Of a stretch of DNA of 64,000 bases, positions 33,539 through 43,203 are shown one piece after another; positions within the stretch are counted from its first letter, which is position 1; the number at the start of each line of letters is the position of its first letter. This stretch comes from Flammeovirga sp. EKP202. GTDB taxonomy: Bacteria; Bacteroidota; Bacteroidia; Cytophagales; Flammeovirgaceae. The notes below the pieces were generated by a model. It saw nothing but the letters and a program-made list of their open reading frames with translations, was not told the origin of the DNA and did no database searches. The position numbers and the translations under genes are program-made. The stretch is taken from the NCBI RefSeq assembly GCF_014534745.1, contig NZ_JACVVP010000034.1:1-64000 (forward strand). The letters are read 5' to 3'.

Positions 33539-35383
33539 ATGAAAATTAAGCTCATACTGTTACTATCATTTTCACTGCTAAAAATCGCAACTCTCACTCA
33601 TGCACAGGTTAACGTAGAAAAGTTAGATGAGAAATTTAACTTGACTCCATATACCCAAAAGTATGGTGAAGATCAGCCCACTTTTATTGATAACCGTCCT
33701 ATTTTCCAAAATCATTGGCAAAAACCCGATCGTTTAGGTCTCTCTAAGGGACCTACAGATAAAGGAAGTTGGTATAGATTGATTTTGTCGAGTAAAACGG
33801 AACTTCAAAAGGTGTTGTATTTTAATTATACCCTTATTCCTCAGTTAGAATTTTGGGTTTTGTCCTCTAATGGCGAAGCGGCACACTATCATGGAGGGAC
33901 AAGTACCCTTGATCGTACACAGCATTTAGGAGTGTCGGACAAGGGGTATAGTTATGTAATGGATTTTGATGAAGGTGAGGAAAAGATCATTTATTTTAGA
34001 ATGGAAGGTCAAGGTTGGCCGATACATTCTGAGGTGTTCTTATTTGATGTTACCACCTTTTTGGAAAGTAATCAAAATGAATTTTACATCATTAGTTTTT
34101 TGAGGGCAGTTGTCATTACATTGCTTTCAATTGGCTTCTTTATTGGAATATTATCTCGTCAACGTGTATTCATATTTTATGCCTTAACTTTTTCAGCAGG
34201 TATTCTTTTTGCGGAGTGTGAAATTGGCTTATTTGTAGATGCATTTAAAGACAAATACCATGAGGCGAATTACATTTTACGCCATTTATTAAATGTGGCT
34301 TATATTTTCGCACTCATTTATTTTTACAACTACTTTACACCAGAAAAACGTTTTTTCAAACAGTTTTTGAGATGGTTTAATCCATTAATTGCGATCTATA
34401 CAGTCATTTCCTTTACCTCTTTAGTAGCAAGCGAAAACCCAGTGATTGTGTATGTCAATTTCATTTCTGTTGTCATTTTATCTTGGGTAAGTTTCTTTGG
34501 TAGCTCGGTGATTTTATACAAAAAGAGGAATCACTCCATATTGTCAAAATACCTTTTCCTGGTTCAAATGAGCCGTTTGGTCATCATTGCTATTTTTGTG
34601 ACTTTGCCACATATGGGAGTGATACAAAGGGCTTCCTATACAGATTATATCTATTATATATTTATAGTATATGAATCTATTGTTTACTTCTATCTCCTTC
34701 TGAAGCGTTCTATTACGATCTATAATGAGAAAATTGAGTTGAAGAAAACTATGCTTGAAAAACATAAACTGTATTCAAAAGCAGTACTGGAAGGACAGGA
34801 AAAGGAAAGAAACCGAATAGGAAGGGAGTTACACGATTCAATTGGAGGAAACTTGGCATTATTCAATAAGTCTGATGCCAATATGAGTAAGGAAACGAAA
34901 AGCATACTGACAGATACAATGGATGCCATCCGAAACCTAAGTCATGAATTAATTTCACCTAGTTTTCATCATATCTCCTTTAAAGAGTCGGTGATTGATT
35001 TAGTATCAAAATACAACTCTAGTAAACAAAAAGTAATTGTACAATTTCATGAATGGCCAGAAATTACAGATAAGGAAATTCAACATCACTGCTTTAGAAT
35101 AACACAAGAGTTGATTCATAATGCGGAGAAACACAGTAAATCCAGTATGGTATTTATACAGTTTTTTGGAAGTGAAAACAAAAGAGGTAATATCTATTAT
35201 GAGGACAATGGAGTAGGGTTTGATGTAAATGCTGTAAAAAGCGGTATTGGGCTTAGAAATATTGATTTTAGGTCAGCTTCGATTGGAGCGAAGCTGACCA
35301 TTGAATCTTCTATGAAAGGAACAATTGTGAAAATTGAAGATATTGTTTTAGAGAAGGGTAAGGTGAAAAAAACGACAACTTAA
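33539..35383 (+). CDS. 7TMR-DISM sensor histidine kinase (HisKA_3)
   Basis: 614 residues: a signal peptide (1-22), a periplasmic 7TMR-DISM extracellular domain (about 40-175), seven membrane segments (about 185-395), a coiled coil (about 395-425), the dimerisation and phosphoacceptor site RNRIGRELHDSIGG (His432), and a HATPase_c domain with HNAEKHS and EDNGVGFD. This layout detects carbohydrate-like or other small ligands in the periplasm. It forms a two-gene unit with the response regulator at 32861. Its stop lies six bases from the opposing rhlE gene. Confidence 0.93.
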   Translation: MKIKLILLLSFSLLKIATLTHAQVNVEKLDEKFNLTPYTQKYGEDQPTFIDNRPIFQNHWQKPDRLGLSKGPTDKGSWYRLILSSKTELQKVLYFNYTLIPQLEFWVLSSNGEAAHYHGGTSTLDRTQHLGVSDKGYSYVMDFDEGEEKIIYFRMEGQGWPIHSEVFLFDVTTFLESNQNEFYIISFLRAVVITLLSIGFFIGILSRQRVFIFYALTFSAGILFAECEIGLFVDAFKDKYHEANYILRHLLNVAYIFALIYFYNYFTPEKRFFKQFLRWFNPLIAIYTVISFTSLVASENPVIVYVNFISVVILSWVSFFGSSVILYKKRNHSILSKYLFLVQMSRLVIIAIFVTLPHMGVIQRASYTDYIYYIFIVYESIVYFYLLLKRSITIYNEKIELKKTMLEKHKLYSKAVLEGQEKERNRIGRELHDSIGGNLALFNKSDANMSKETKSILTDTMDAIRNLSHELISPSFHHISFKESVIDLVSKYNSSKQKVIVQFHEWPEITDKEIQHHCFRITQELIHNAEKHSKSSMVFIQFFGSENKRGNIYYEDNGVGFDVNAVKSGIGLRNIDFRSASIGAKLTIESSMKGTIVKIEDIVLEKGKVKKTTT

Positions 35384-35389
35384 TTGTAG

Positions 35390-36628
35390 TTATGATTTTT
35401 TGTTCGTGTTTTGTTTTCTTCGATTTCCCTGTTTACTTCTTTTGATTTGTTTCTTTCTTTTTGCATCTCTTTGAGCGATATCTTTTTCTTTCTCCAACAT
35501 AGGGAAAGGATTCTCTTTGATCTCAGGAATTTTGTGTCCGATTAACTTCTCAATGTTTTTGACATCTTGCAGTTCTGTACCATCGGCTAACGAAATAGCA
35601 GTTCCTTCTTCACCAGCTCTTCCCGAACGACCAATTCTATGAACATACGTTTCTGCTACTTCAGGAATCTCAAAGTTAATCACATATTTCAGTTGGCTAA
35701 TATCAATTCCCCTAGCCGCAATATCCGTAGCTACTAAGATTCTTGTCTTCTTTTTCTTGAAGTTTTCTAGTGCTCTCTGACGGGCAGTTTGCGATTTATT
35801 TCCATGAATAGCTTCTGCTTTCACACGATTTTCATTAAGAGTTTTTGCCAAATGATTGGCACCTCTTTTAGTTCTCATGAAAATCAGAATACTCTCCTTT
35901 TTATTATCATCCAAGATTTCAAAAAGAAGCTGTTTCTTATTTCTCTTATCCACATAGTAGATATACTGATCAATAGTGTCAGCAGTGGAAGAAACAGGTG
36001 TAACAGCTATTTTTAAAGGATTATTAAGCATGGATTTACTAATCTCCTGAATAGTTGCAGGCATTGTCGCAGAGAAAAGCAAAGTTTGTCTTTCAGATGG
36101 AATCAGAGTAATGATCTTTTTTATATCATTGATAAATCCCATATCCAACATTTTGTCAGCTTCGTCCAGCACAAACATTTCAATATGCTTTAGATTGACA
36201 AATCCTTGTTGATGTAAATCCATTAATCGGCCAGGAGTGGCAATCAATACTTCTACCCCTTGCTTTAATCTTTTGATTTGTTTATCATGAGGAACACCAC
36301 CAAAGATGACCAACTGCTTTAGTTTGGTTTTCTGATTGTATAAGCTGAAGTTATTGGCTACTTGAAGGGCCAACTCACGAGTAGGTGTGAGAATCAAAGC
36401 TCTTATTTTTTGACCATTATTCGAGTTTTTCTTCAACAATTGAATAATTGGAATACAAAAAGCGGCAGTTTTACCTGTTCCGGTTTGAGCACTACCTTGT
36501 AGGTCTTTCCCTTCTAAAATAGATGGAATAGCTTTTTCTTGAATGGGCGTAGGACTGTCATATCCTCTATTTTCTAACGCTTCTTGTATTTCAGGGATAA
36601 CTCCCAATTCTTCAAATGTCATGGACAA
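35390..36628 (-). CDS. rhlE: DEAD-box RNA helicase RhlE
   Basis: 412 residues with all DEAD-box motifs in order: Q motif (PTPIQEKAIP), AQTGTGKT (I), PTRELA (Ia), TPGRLMD (Ib), DEAD (II), SAT (III), IATDIAARGID (V, preceded by ILVAT) and HRIGRSGR (VI), then a basic Lys/Arg-rich tail of about 30 residues that probably binds RNA. It remodels RNA or ribosome-assembly intermediates. A perfect TAACTTTG -7 box lies 20-30 bases upstream of the ATG. Monocistronic. Confidence 0.95.
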   Translation of the reverse strand: MSMTFEELGVIPEIQEALENRGYDSPTPIQEKAIPSILEGKDLQGSAQTGTGKTAAFCIPIIQLLKKNSNNGQKIRALILTPTRELALQVANNFSLYNQKTKLKQLVIFGGVPHDKQIKRLKQGVEVLIATPGRLMDLHQQGFVNLKHIEMFVLDEADKMLDMGFINDIKKIITLIPSERQTLLFSATMPATIQEISKSMLNNPLKIAVTPVSSTADTIDQYIYYVDKRNKKQLLFEILDDNKKESILIFMRTKRGANHLAKTLNENRVKAEAIHGNKSQTARQRALENFKKKKTRILVATDIAARGIDISQLKYVINFEIPEVAETYVHRIGRSGRAGEEGTAISLADGTELQDVKNIEKLIGHKIPEIKENPFPMLEKEKDIAQRDAKRKKQIKRSKQGNRRKQNTNKKS

Positions 36629-36648
36629 AACGATTTTTGATTTTTTTG

Positions 36649-36656
36649 CAAAGTTA
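36649..36656 (-). promoter_or_regulatory. -7 box of rhlE
   Basis: On the minus strand TAACTTTG, a perfect match to TAnnTTTG, placing the transcript start about 10-15 bases before the ATG at 36628. Confidence 0.45.
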
Positions 36657-36743
36657 GTTGTTTGACGCTTTAGTGCATAGTATCATTTCTAAAAGGTCAT
36701 TAATAACGAGTAGAAAGTTTACAATGTTAGAATTCTTATAAAA

Positions 36744-36777
36744 GAAAAAAGCTGTCGAAATATTCAACAGCCTTTTC
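36744..36777. terminator. Isolated terminator-like hairpin
   Basis: AAAAAGCTGT and ACAGCCTTTT arms around an AT-rich loop, with T tracts on both strands but no adjacent gene 3' end. It may end an unannotated transcript. Confidence 0.45.
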
Positions 36778-37275
36778 ATTATGATGTGTGACTACTTATA
36801 CAAATTTGAAAGGCAAAGTAAAAATTGCGTCATTACTTTGCGACGTTTTTAAAAACTCTAATTCTGTACTAAAATGTGTTTCTAATAGGGAATATCTTTT
36901 ACATGACGCTGAAAAAGACACTGAATTGCTGATTTAGTTTAAATCTTCTTTACCCGCTGTTAGATCTTTAGTAAGAGAGTGTTTCTATGGTTTATACACT
37001 GACTTCGATAATCGTTATATTTAAATTGTTAACGAATTCAAATATCATCCAAAATTGTCGACGTCATCTACAAATCTATCACATTTTTAATATTAACCCA
37101 AGAAAAGGTCATTTTTAATGGAAGTATTAAAATCAAAACTGACAAATAGGCAGTTCTAAGTGTCAATTTTACCCAATTTTAGTGTTGGAATGCAATTTGA
37201 AAAGAATGTCATGACTTTAAACAAGAAGTTTTAGTCTTTAATTAATAAGTATTTTAATAAACAAAAAATATAAAC

Positions 37276-39150
37276 ATGGCAGCAAAAGGTTCTATTTCAG
37301 TAAATACTGAAAATATCTTTCCCATCATTAAAAAGTTCTTATACTCAGATCACGACATTTTTTTACGTGAGTTGGTAGCTAACGCAGTAGATGCAACTCA
37401 AAAACTTCAAAAACTTGCTTCAATGGGTGAGTTTGACGGAGAACTAGGTGATCTAACGATTCAAGTAGACGTAGACAAGGAAGCAAAAACAATTTCAATC
37501 ACTGACCGTGGTATCGGTATGAGTGAGAACGAAGTTGAAAAATATATCAACCAAGTAGCCTTCTCAGGTGCTACTGAGTTTGTTGAAAAATTCAAAGATG
37601 TAGATACTTCTACAATCATCGGTAAATTCGGTCTTGGTTTCTATTCAGCATTTATGGTTTCTGATCATGTTGAAGTGATCACTAAGTCTTTCAAAGATGC
37701 TCCATCTGTAAAATGGACTTGTGATGGTTCAACTACTTATGAGATCACAGACGCTGACAAAGCAGACAGAGGTACTACAATTGTACTTCACGTAAATGAA
37801 GACTCAGAAGAGTTTGTAGACGAGCACCGTTTACGTGCTATCTTAAATAGATACTCTAAGTTCATGCCTATTCCAATTCAAGTAGGAGTAGATAAAAGAA
37901 CTGAAAAAGAAGGTGAAGGTGATGACGCTAAAGACGTGGAAATCGTAGAGCCGCACATCATCAACCAAAAGGAGCCACTTTGGACAAAAGATCCTAAGTC
38001 ATTAACAGACGAGGACTACATCAACTTCTACAAGGAGTTATATCCAATGTCTGAGGAGCCATTATTCTGGATTCACTTAAATGTGGATTATCCATTTGAA
38101 TTAACAGGTATTCTTTACTTCCCTAAAGTAAAAGAAGATATCACTCCACATAAAGACAAGATTCAATTGTACTCTCGTCAGGTATTTATCACTGACAATG
38201 TAGAGGAAATCATGCCTGAGTTCTTACGCTTGATGCACGGTGTAATTGATTCTCCGGACATTCCATTGAACGTGTCGAGATCATACTTACAGTCTGATTC
38301 AAATGTGAAGAAAATCTCTAGCTATGTTACTCGTAAAGTGGCAGATCGTTTGAGCAGCTTGTTCAAAAATGAGAGAGAAAGCTATGAGACAAAGTGGGAG
38401 AGCATCGGCCTATTTGTGAAGTATGGTATGATGACAGATGACAAATTCTTCGATAAAGCGAAAAAATTTGGTCTTTTTGAAAATTTAGAGGGCAAAAAGT
38501 TTACTTTAGAAGAATATAAAGAGCATATTGCATCAAATCAGGTAGATAAGGATAACAAACACGTTTTCTTATATGCTACTGATCAAGGTACTCAAGATAC
38601 TTATATTCAGGCTGCTAAGAAGAAGGGATATGATATCTTGAAAATGGATACAATGATCGATACCCACTTTGTGAGCAACACAGAGCACAAGTTCGAGAAC
38701 ATCACAATGAAGCGTATTGACTCTGATACAGTCAATAACTTGATTGAGACAGATGAGAAAAACGAATCTGTTTTAACAGAAGAGGAGTCTAAGAAATTAG
38801 TAGACATCTTCAAGCGTGCGTTGAACGATGATAAATTGGAGCCAAAAGTTGAAGCAATGACTGCTGATGAATTACCTGTTATGATCACTAAGCCTGAGTT
38901 CATGCGTAGAATGGAAGAAATGTCTGCGATGCAAGGTGGAATGGGAGGCATGTTCGGTGGATTCCCAGGTGCTGATACAGTAACAATCAACGGTAACAGT
39001 GAGTTAGTATCAAGAATCTTAAAAGAAGAAGATACTACAGCACAAGATAAATTGGTGAAACATGCTTATGATTTAGCAAAACTTTCACAAGGTAACTTGA
39101 AAGGAGCTGATCTTACAGCATTTATCAACCGCTCGTTAGAAATTATATAA
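37276..39150 (+). CDS. htpG: Molecular chaperone HtpG (Hsp90)
   Basis: 624 residues. The N-terminal GHKL ATPase is clear: FLRELVANAVDA (Asn/Asp), ITDRGIGMSENE, GKFGLGFYSAFMVSD; the middle domain holds ILYFPKV and the catalytic Arg region PLNVSRSYLQ; a C-terminal dimerisation domain contains a Met/Gly-rich insert (GGMGGMFGGFPG). HtpG assists folding of cytosolic clients under stress. Codon bias suggests high expression. The unit ends in two consecutive terminators. Confidence 0.97.
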   Translation: MAAKGSISVNTENIFPIIKKFLYSDHDIFLRELVANAVDATQKLQKLASMGEFDGELGDLTIQVDVDKEAKTISITDRGIGMSENEVEKYINQVAFSGATEFVEKFKDVDTSTIIGKFGLGFYSAFMVSDHVEVITKSFKDAPSVKWTCDGSTTYEITDADKADRGTTIVLHVNEDSEEFVDEHRLRAILNRYSKFMPIPIQVGVDKRTEKEGEGDDAKDVEIVEPHIINQKEPLWTKDPKSLTDEDYINFYKELYPMSEEPLFWIHLNVDYPFELTGILYFPKVKEDITPHKDKIQLYSRQVFITDNVEEIMPEFLRLMHGVIDSPDIPLNVSRSYLQSDSNVKKISSYVTRKVADRLSSLFKNERESYETKWESIGLFVKYGMMTDDKFFDKAKKFGLFENLEGKKFTLEEYKEHIASNQVDKDNKHVFLYATDQGTQDTYIQAAKKKGYDILKMDTMIDTHFVSNTEHKFENITMKRIDSDTVNNLIETDEKNESVLTEEESKKLVDIFKRALNDDKLEPKVEAMTADELPVMITKPEFMRRMEEMSAMQGGMGGMFGGFPGADTVTINGNSELVSRILKEEDTTAQDKLVKHAYDLAKLSQGNLKGADLTAFINRSLEII

Positions 39151-39157
39151 TCAAGAG

Positions 39158-39181
39158 CTCGCTCATCAAGAGTGAGTTTTT
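39158..39181 (+). terminator. First terminator after htpG
   Basis: CTCGCTC and GAGTGAG (39158-39164, 39170-39176, one G-U pair) followed by TTTTT, eight bases after the stop. Confidence 0.75.
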
Positions 39182-39193
39182 GAATCGTTAATG

Positions 39194-39230
39194 AAAGGTC
39201 GTTGAGTATTCTTACTCTTCGGCCTTTTTT
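39194..39230 (+). terminator. Second terminator after htpG
   Basis: AAAGGTCG...TGAGTA and TACTC...CGGCCTTTTTT (39194-39208, 39213-39230) form a long hairpin with a six-T tail, in tandem with the first. Confidence 0.8.
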
Positions 39231-39267
39231 ACTGTGTTGATTTTTTAGCAACAGTTTAAAAAAACTG

Positions 39268-39275
39268 TATATTTG
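39268..39275 (+). promoter_or_regulatory. -7 box of the FkbM methyltransferase gene
   Basis: TATATTTG matches TAnnTTTG and lies 30 bases before the ATG at 39305. The -33 element is not clear. Confidence 0.4.
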
Positions 39276-39304
39276 GCTCTCGCTTAAAGTAAAAGAAGAT
39301 TAAT

Positions 39305-40258
39305 ATGCATTCAATCGCGAAAAAAATTCTTTCAAGAGAAGAGTTTAAAAATAAACCACCTGTATTAGTAGATGTAGGAGCTTCAGGAGAAATTCATGCA
39401 AAATGGAGAGAGATTGCTCCTTATTCAATATGCATAGCTTTTGATGCAGATGATCGGAAATTTGATATTTCAGAAGAAGATAATCAAGGGTTCAAAAAGC
39501 TTTACAAGTTCAATTGTATCGTATCGGATCAAGAAGTAGAAAAGCTTGATTTTCATTTAACCAAAAGTCCTTACTGTTCTAGTACTTTAATTCCTGATCA
39601 GAATAGTGTGAAAGATTATATTTTCTCTCCTTATTTTGAATTAGATAGAACGATTCAACTCAATAATATTTCTATCAGTCATGCTTTGGAAAAGCTGTCT
39701 TTAGATTACATTGACTGGTTGAAAACGGATTCTCAAGGTATTGATCTTCGAATCTTAAGAAGCTTAAAAGCGGATATACAGGACAACACTTTAGCGATTG
39801 ATTTTGAACCTGGTCTTACTCAAACTTATAATGGGGAAGACAGTGCAAGTTCGGTTTTGAGTTATATGGCTGGAAAGAATTTTTGGCTTTCAGAATACGA
39901 AGTCCAAAAAGTAATCCGTGGTAATCATAAAACCTATGAAAACCTGTTTTCTGGTGCTTTAAACAAAAGATTGGCTAAAGTTACGTTGAAAAAGGCACCT
40001 TTATGGGTAGAAATTTCGTATTTAAATAACCTGGAGAAGGAAAATATAGCTATTCGAGATTTTCTTTTAGGGTTGTTATTTACCATGATCAATAAAGAAT
40101 ATGTAGTGGCATTGGAGTTGGCGAGAAAAGGAAAACAGATCTATTCAGATCCGATCTTTGATGAAATTGAAGCAGAAGTTTATGCTAAAATTAAAAAGAA
40201 CTTCTGGTCTGAAGCCTTCTTTAATGAAGTGGTAAAGAAATTTAAAAGTATATTTTAA
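39305..40258 (+). CDS. FkbM-type SAM-dependent methyltransferase
   Basis: 317 residues. The SAM loop is VLVDVGASGEIHAKW (about 20-34); the FkbM-typical acidic motif appears in DYIDWLKTDSQGIDLRILR (about 137-155) and the IDFEPG strand follows. The C-terminal ~90 residues are helical and add to the core. FkbM enzymes O-methylate sugars or polyketides and often sit with glycan genes; here it is alone between htpG and a TlpA-like thioredoxin. The acceptor is unknown. Confidence 0.88.
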   Translation: MHSIAKKILSREEFKNKPPVLVDVGASGEIHAKWREIAPYSICIAFDADDRKFDISEEDNQGFKKLYKFNCIVSDQEVEKLDFHLTKSPYCSSTLIPDQNSVKDYIFSPYFELDRTIQLNNISISHALEKLSLDYIDWLKTDSQGIDLRILRSLKADIQDNTLAIDFEPGLTQTYNGEDSASSVLSYMAGKNFWLSEYEVQKVIRGNHKTYENLFSGALNKRLAKVTLKKAPLWVEISYLNNLEKENIAIRDFLLGLLFTMINKEYVVALELARKGKQIYSDPIFDEIEAEVYAKIKKNFWSEAFFNEVVKKFKSIF

Positions 40259-40396
40259 TCTTACATACCCTGTCTATCAAAAAGGAAAAATTGTCAGAAT
40301 ATAAGGAAGTATTCCCTATCCAACTCATTTGTATTTTAATCAACTTTACATCTAATAAAAAACACTAATCAACTTTTTAAATTAAATCACAGTACA

Positions 40397-40879
40397 ATGA
40401 ACAAGAAAAATATTATTACTGCCCTGTCCTTACTTTTATCAATCACTTTATTCAGCTTTTTAAATGTTGAAAAAGATAAAGTATATACATTTAAAAATTT
40501 GGAAGGTAATGAAGTTAACCTGGCTGATTTTAAAGGAAAATATGTATACATTGACGTTTGGGCTTCATGGTGTGGACCTTGCTTAGGTGAGATTCCTTCA
40601 TTAAAAGCGTTAGAGGAAAATCATAAAGATGGAGATGTAGTTTTTGTGAGCTTATCAGTGGATCAAGATACAAAAGCGTGGAAAAAGATGGTAGAAAAGA
40701 AAGAATTGCATGGAAATCAGTTTCATTATTCTGGAAACCAAGGTTTTATTGAGAAATTTAATATTTCAGCCATTCCAAGATTTATCTTATTAGACAAAGA
40801 AGGTAACGTAAAAGAAGCGAATGCTCCACGTCCTTCATCTTCTGAAATTAAAACTTTATTTGACGAATTAGGCATCTAA
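40397..40879 (+). CDS. TlpA/ResA-like periplasmic thioredoxin
   Basis: 160 residues: a signal peptide or anchor (1-23), then a TlpA-type AhpC/TSA fold with VNLADFKGKYVYIDVWASWCGPC (Cys near 59 and 62) and the cis-Pro loop ISAIPRF. Such proteins reduce periplasmic thiols, for instance in cytochrome c maturation or oxidative stress. The gene stands alone, with a clean terminator downstream. Its partner and reductant are not in the window. Confidence 0.92.
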   Translation: MNKKNIITALSLLLSITLFSFLNVEKDKVYTFKNLEGNEVNLADFKGKYVYIDVWASWCGPCLGEIPSLKALEENHKDGDVVFVSLSVDQDTKAWKKMVEKKELHGNQFHYSGNQGFIEKFNISAIPRFILLDKEGNVKEANAPRPSSSEIKTLFDELGI

Positions 40880-40905
40880 TCTTTATTCGAAAACATAATT
40901 ATAAG

Positions 40906-40938
40906 AACTGTATGGGAAGTAACTCATACAGTTTTTTT
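40906..40938 (+). terminator. Terminator of the TlpA-like gene
   Basis: AACTGTATG (40906-40914) pairs with CATACAGTT (40925-40933), followed by five more T. Confidence 0.9.
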
Positions 40939-40949
40939 ATTTTTGAACT

Positions 40950-41366
40950 ATGGTTATTCAAAAGACAATTTCATTAAGACCTTATTCGAGAGGTTATCAT
41001 ATTATTACGGAGGAGGTACTAGCTCAAATACCTGAAATGAGAGGCAAAAGCGGAATATTACAAGTTTTTATCCAACATACTTCGGCTTCATTGACCATCA
41101 ATGAAAATGCGGACCCCTCAGTTAGAACAGATTTTGAGTCTCATTTTAATAAAGTGTACCCAGAAAACGCTCCTTACTATGAACATACTTATGAAGGTCC
41201 TGATGATATGCCTGCTCACTTAAAAGCATCAACCTTGGGAAGTAGTGTTTCATTACCGATCGGAAATGGTAGACCCCTGTTGGGCACTTGGCAAGGAATC
41301 TATCTTGGCGAACATAGAGATAGAGGAGGGAGTAGAAGATTAGTCCTTACTTTTATAGGAGAGTAA
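40950..41366 (+). CDS. yjbQ: YjbQ/UPF0047 family protein
   Basis: 138 residues, full length for the family. Conserved motifs: FIQHTSASLTINENADPSVRTD (its histidine and acidic residues form a metal or phosphate site), YEGPDDMPAHLKASTLG and the closing LGTWQGIYLGEHRDRGG. E. coli YjbQ has thiamin-phosphate synthase side activity and the archaeal homologues bind metal; the physiological role is unresolved. It starts 12 bases after the previous terminator's T run and abuts the opposing AsmA-like gene (2 bases between stops). Confidence 0.93.
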   Translation: MVIQKTISLRPYSRGYHIITEEVLAQIPEMRGKSGILQVFIQHTSASLTINENADPSVRTDFESHFNKVYPENAPYYEHTYEGPDDMPAHLKASTLGSSVSLPIGNGRPLLGTWQGIYLGEHRDRGGSRRLVLTFIGE

Positions 41367-41368
41367 TT

Positions 41369-43051
41369 TTAGCTCTTTTTCTTTTTTTTAGCTTTTTGAT
41401 TTCGTTTGTAGGCCTTTTTCTCTTCATCAGGCAATTGTCCGTAAATGCCAAGGACTGATGTTTGAGCTCCCGACATAATGGTATGAACGAGGTAATGAAC
41501 AAAAGATTTATAACCTACACGTTCGTAATATAAGGGAGCATGTCTTGGTTTTCTATTTTCTAAGTTTTGACGATGGACAATATTATTGGCGGCAAAACCA
41601 GCAATGGATTCGACAACACTTGATTTATTGTCATTTTTGCCGGTGACTTTAATTTTCAGATCTTGATAGAAAAAATCCAAGTTTCCACGGCCAATAGAAT
41701 CATTTAGTTGTGCATCAAAATCAATCGAATTGACATAGCCTTTTTGAAATAGAACTCCCATATTATGATGAGTAAAAGAGTTTAAGATTGTGAGAGGGAA
41801 AGGATCAAGATGACCTTTAGCTTTCATAAAATAAGGTTCTTTTTCCCCAAGTAAAATATCAATGTGAAGGTTTGTATTTCCTTTACCGGATAGCTTACAA
41901 GCTAAGTCTACTTGAACTACATTTTCTTTTTCATTATTGATATCACTGATCGTTCCATTGATGTGTGTGATTGGAAGTATACCAGGTTGTTCTGCACCTT
42001 TACTTTTTTCTTGATATGTCAACTGACTATTCGTCAATACAATACTGTCAATTGCCAATTGAAAATCTAATTGTTTCAATATATCGTGTGGAAGAGGTTT
42101 TATAGCAGAGGTATCTTCTTCATAATTCTTATCCCTGTATATGTTTGCTTCAAGTGAATCAATGATTATTTTTTCTAGATGAAAACGGTCTTGATTAAAC
42201 AGTTCTTTTTCTGCTAGTCCATGTCCTTCAAGGATTTTTATTTCAGCCATAAAACGATCTGTCTGTTGACCAACTATTTCAAAAAAGACATCATCACTAT
42301 ATTGTGGTATTAGTTTTACTCCTCCCAATTTGAAAAAATCTCTTCGATTACTGATAAGAAGGGTGTCAAATTGATAATGATAAAGATCTTTATATCCTTT
42401 CATAAAAGTTGGCCCTGAAGAAAAGAAAAAGCGATCCAAATCAACTACCTTACTTTGGTGATCAAGTGTGTCTAGGTTAAATTTTAATCCTTCTATGACA
42501 AAACTTTGAGTCGTGTGAAAAATATGCAGATGACGGTACTCATTGGTCACTAAATACCCATTGATCTCAGTGTTTAATACGCTGATAGAGTGAATACCAA
42601 TTTTAGATAGTCGTGCTCTCAGTGCATCAAATTTTGGAATTGGATTGGGCTTTTTTTTAATTTGATTGATGGGAGATTCTTTCCAGAAATATTGAAAATT
42701 AGGGTGAATAATTCTAAAATCTTCAATCGTAATATTTTTAGAGAGTGCTCCTAGGTAGAGGTTAGAAAATTCAATACTTAAGGTATCAACAGTTCCGTTT
42801 ACCCAATTATCTTTTTCTTGATTAACATGAGGTATAATACTGATTCCAGTGGCTTCAATTCTACTATTGGTCCATTCAATGGAGAATTCTTGAAAGTTGA
42901 CAAAATAACCTTTTCCATTTTTCCCAAGTGCAACTTCTTTTAAGGTCTGAGCTGTAAATTCTTCTAATCTTTTTTGTCCTGTTGAAAAGAGATAAAGTAT
43001 TAGGAGAGTTAGAATAATAACGAGTGAAAAGAGAATAGTTTTCTTTTGCAT
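41369..43051 (-). CDS. AsmA/DUF748-like membrane-anchored envelope protein
   Basis: 560 residues: one N-terminal membrane segment (about 5-24), then a long beta-rich region with repeating amphipathic strands (ITIEDFRIIHPNFQYF, IDSIVLTNSQLTYQ, THINGTISDINN, GKGNTNLHIDILLG) typical of AsmA-like proteins that bridge the envelope and move phospholipids. The basic C-terminal tail (KKKKKS) is unusual. A 20-base sequence just upstream (43078-43097) is repeated upstream of the lipoprotein gene at 29240. Family placement is by pattern. Confidence 0.75.
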   Translation of the reverse strand: MQKKTILFSLVIILTLLILYLFSTGQKRLEEFTAQTLKEVALGKNGKGYFVNFQEFSIEWTNSRIEATGISIIPHVNQEKDNWVNGTVDTLSIEFSNLYLGALSKNITIEDFRIIHPNFQYFWKESPINQIKKKPNPIPKFDALRARLSKIGIHSISVLNTEINGYLVTNEYRHLHIFHTTQSFVIEGLKFNLDTLDHQSKVVDLDRFFFSSGPTFMKGYKDLYHYQFDTLLISNRRDFFKLGGVKLIPQYSDDVFFEIVGQQTDRFMAEIKILEGHGLAEKELFNQDRFHLEKIIIDSLEANIYRDKNYEEDTSAIKPLPHDILKQLDFQLAIDSIVLTNSQLTYQEKSKGAEQPGILPITHINGTISDINNEKENVVQVDLACKLSGKGNTNLHIDILLGEKEPYFMKAKGHLDPFPLTILNSFTHHNMGVLFQKGYVNSIDFDAQLNDSIGRGNLDFFYQDLKIKVTGKNDNKSSVVESIAGFAANNIVHRQNLENRKPRHAPLYYERVGYKSFVHYLVHTIMSGAQTSVLGIYGQLPDEEKKAYKRNQKAKKKKKS

Positions 43052-43077
43052 TGATAATAATTGGGCTTTTTAATTGG

Positions 43078-43097
43078 TAAGTACTAAGCTAAAAATA
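43078..43097 (-). repeat. 20-base element shared with 29307-29326
   Basis: Exact 20-base match, in each case upstream of a minus-strand envelope-protein gene (27 and 67 bases before the ATGs). On the minus strand it contains TAGCTTAG, one base off a -7 box, so it may be a shared promoter. Confidence 0.5.
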
Positions 43098-43151
43098 ATA
43101 AGAGTTCGTGTTATACCATTTTGTTTAAGTACCTAAACTATAAATATAAGA

Positions 43152-43184
43152 AAATCCCTGACAATAAGAATATTGCAGGGATTT
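43152..43184 (-). terminator. Terminator of the YeiH-type gene
   Basis: AAATCCCTG (43152-43160) pairs with CAGGGATTT (43176-43184), with a smaller stem inside; the minus-strand continuation is T-rich. It lies 20 bases after the stop at 43204. Confidence 0.75.
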
Positions 43185-43203
43185 GATATTGGGTTAATTC
43201 TCT

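Larger units (their letters stand above)
36629..37275. other. Long spacer between rhlE and htpG
   Basis: 646 bases without a gene. It contains AGTTTACAATGT (36716-36727), identical to the terminal repeat of the intergenic element family, and a hairpin (GCTGT near 36751, ACAGC near 36767) flanked by A and T tracts that would work as a terminator in either direction. No heat-shock operator (CIRCE) is seen upstream of htpG. Confidence 0.45.

Noticed and set aside
37141-37275. CIRCE or sigma-32-type heat-shock promoter before htpG
   Set aside because: No inverted TTAGCACTC repeat or CTTGAA/CCCCAT pair is present; control must be of another kind.
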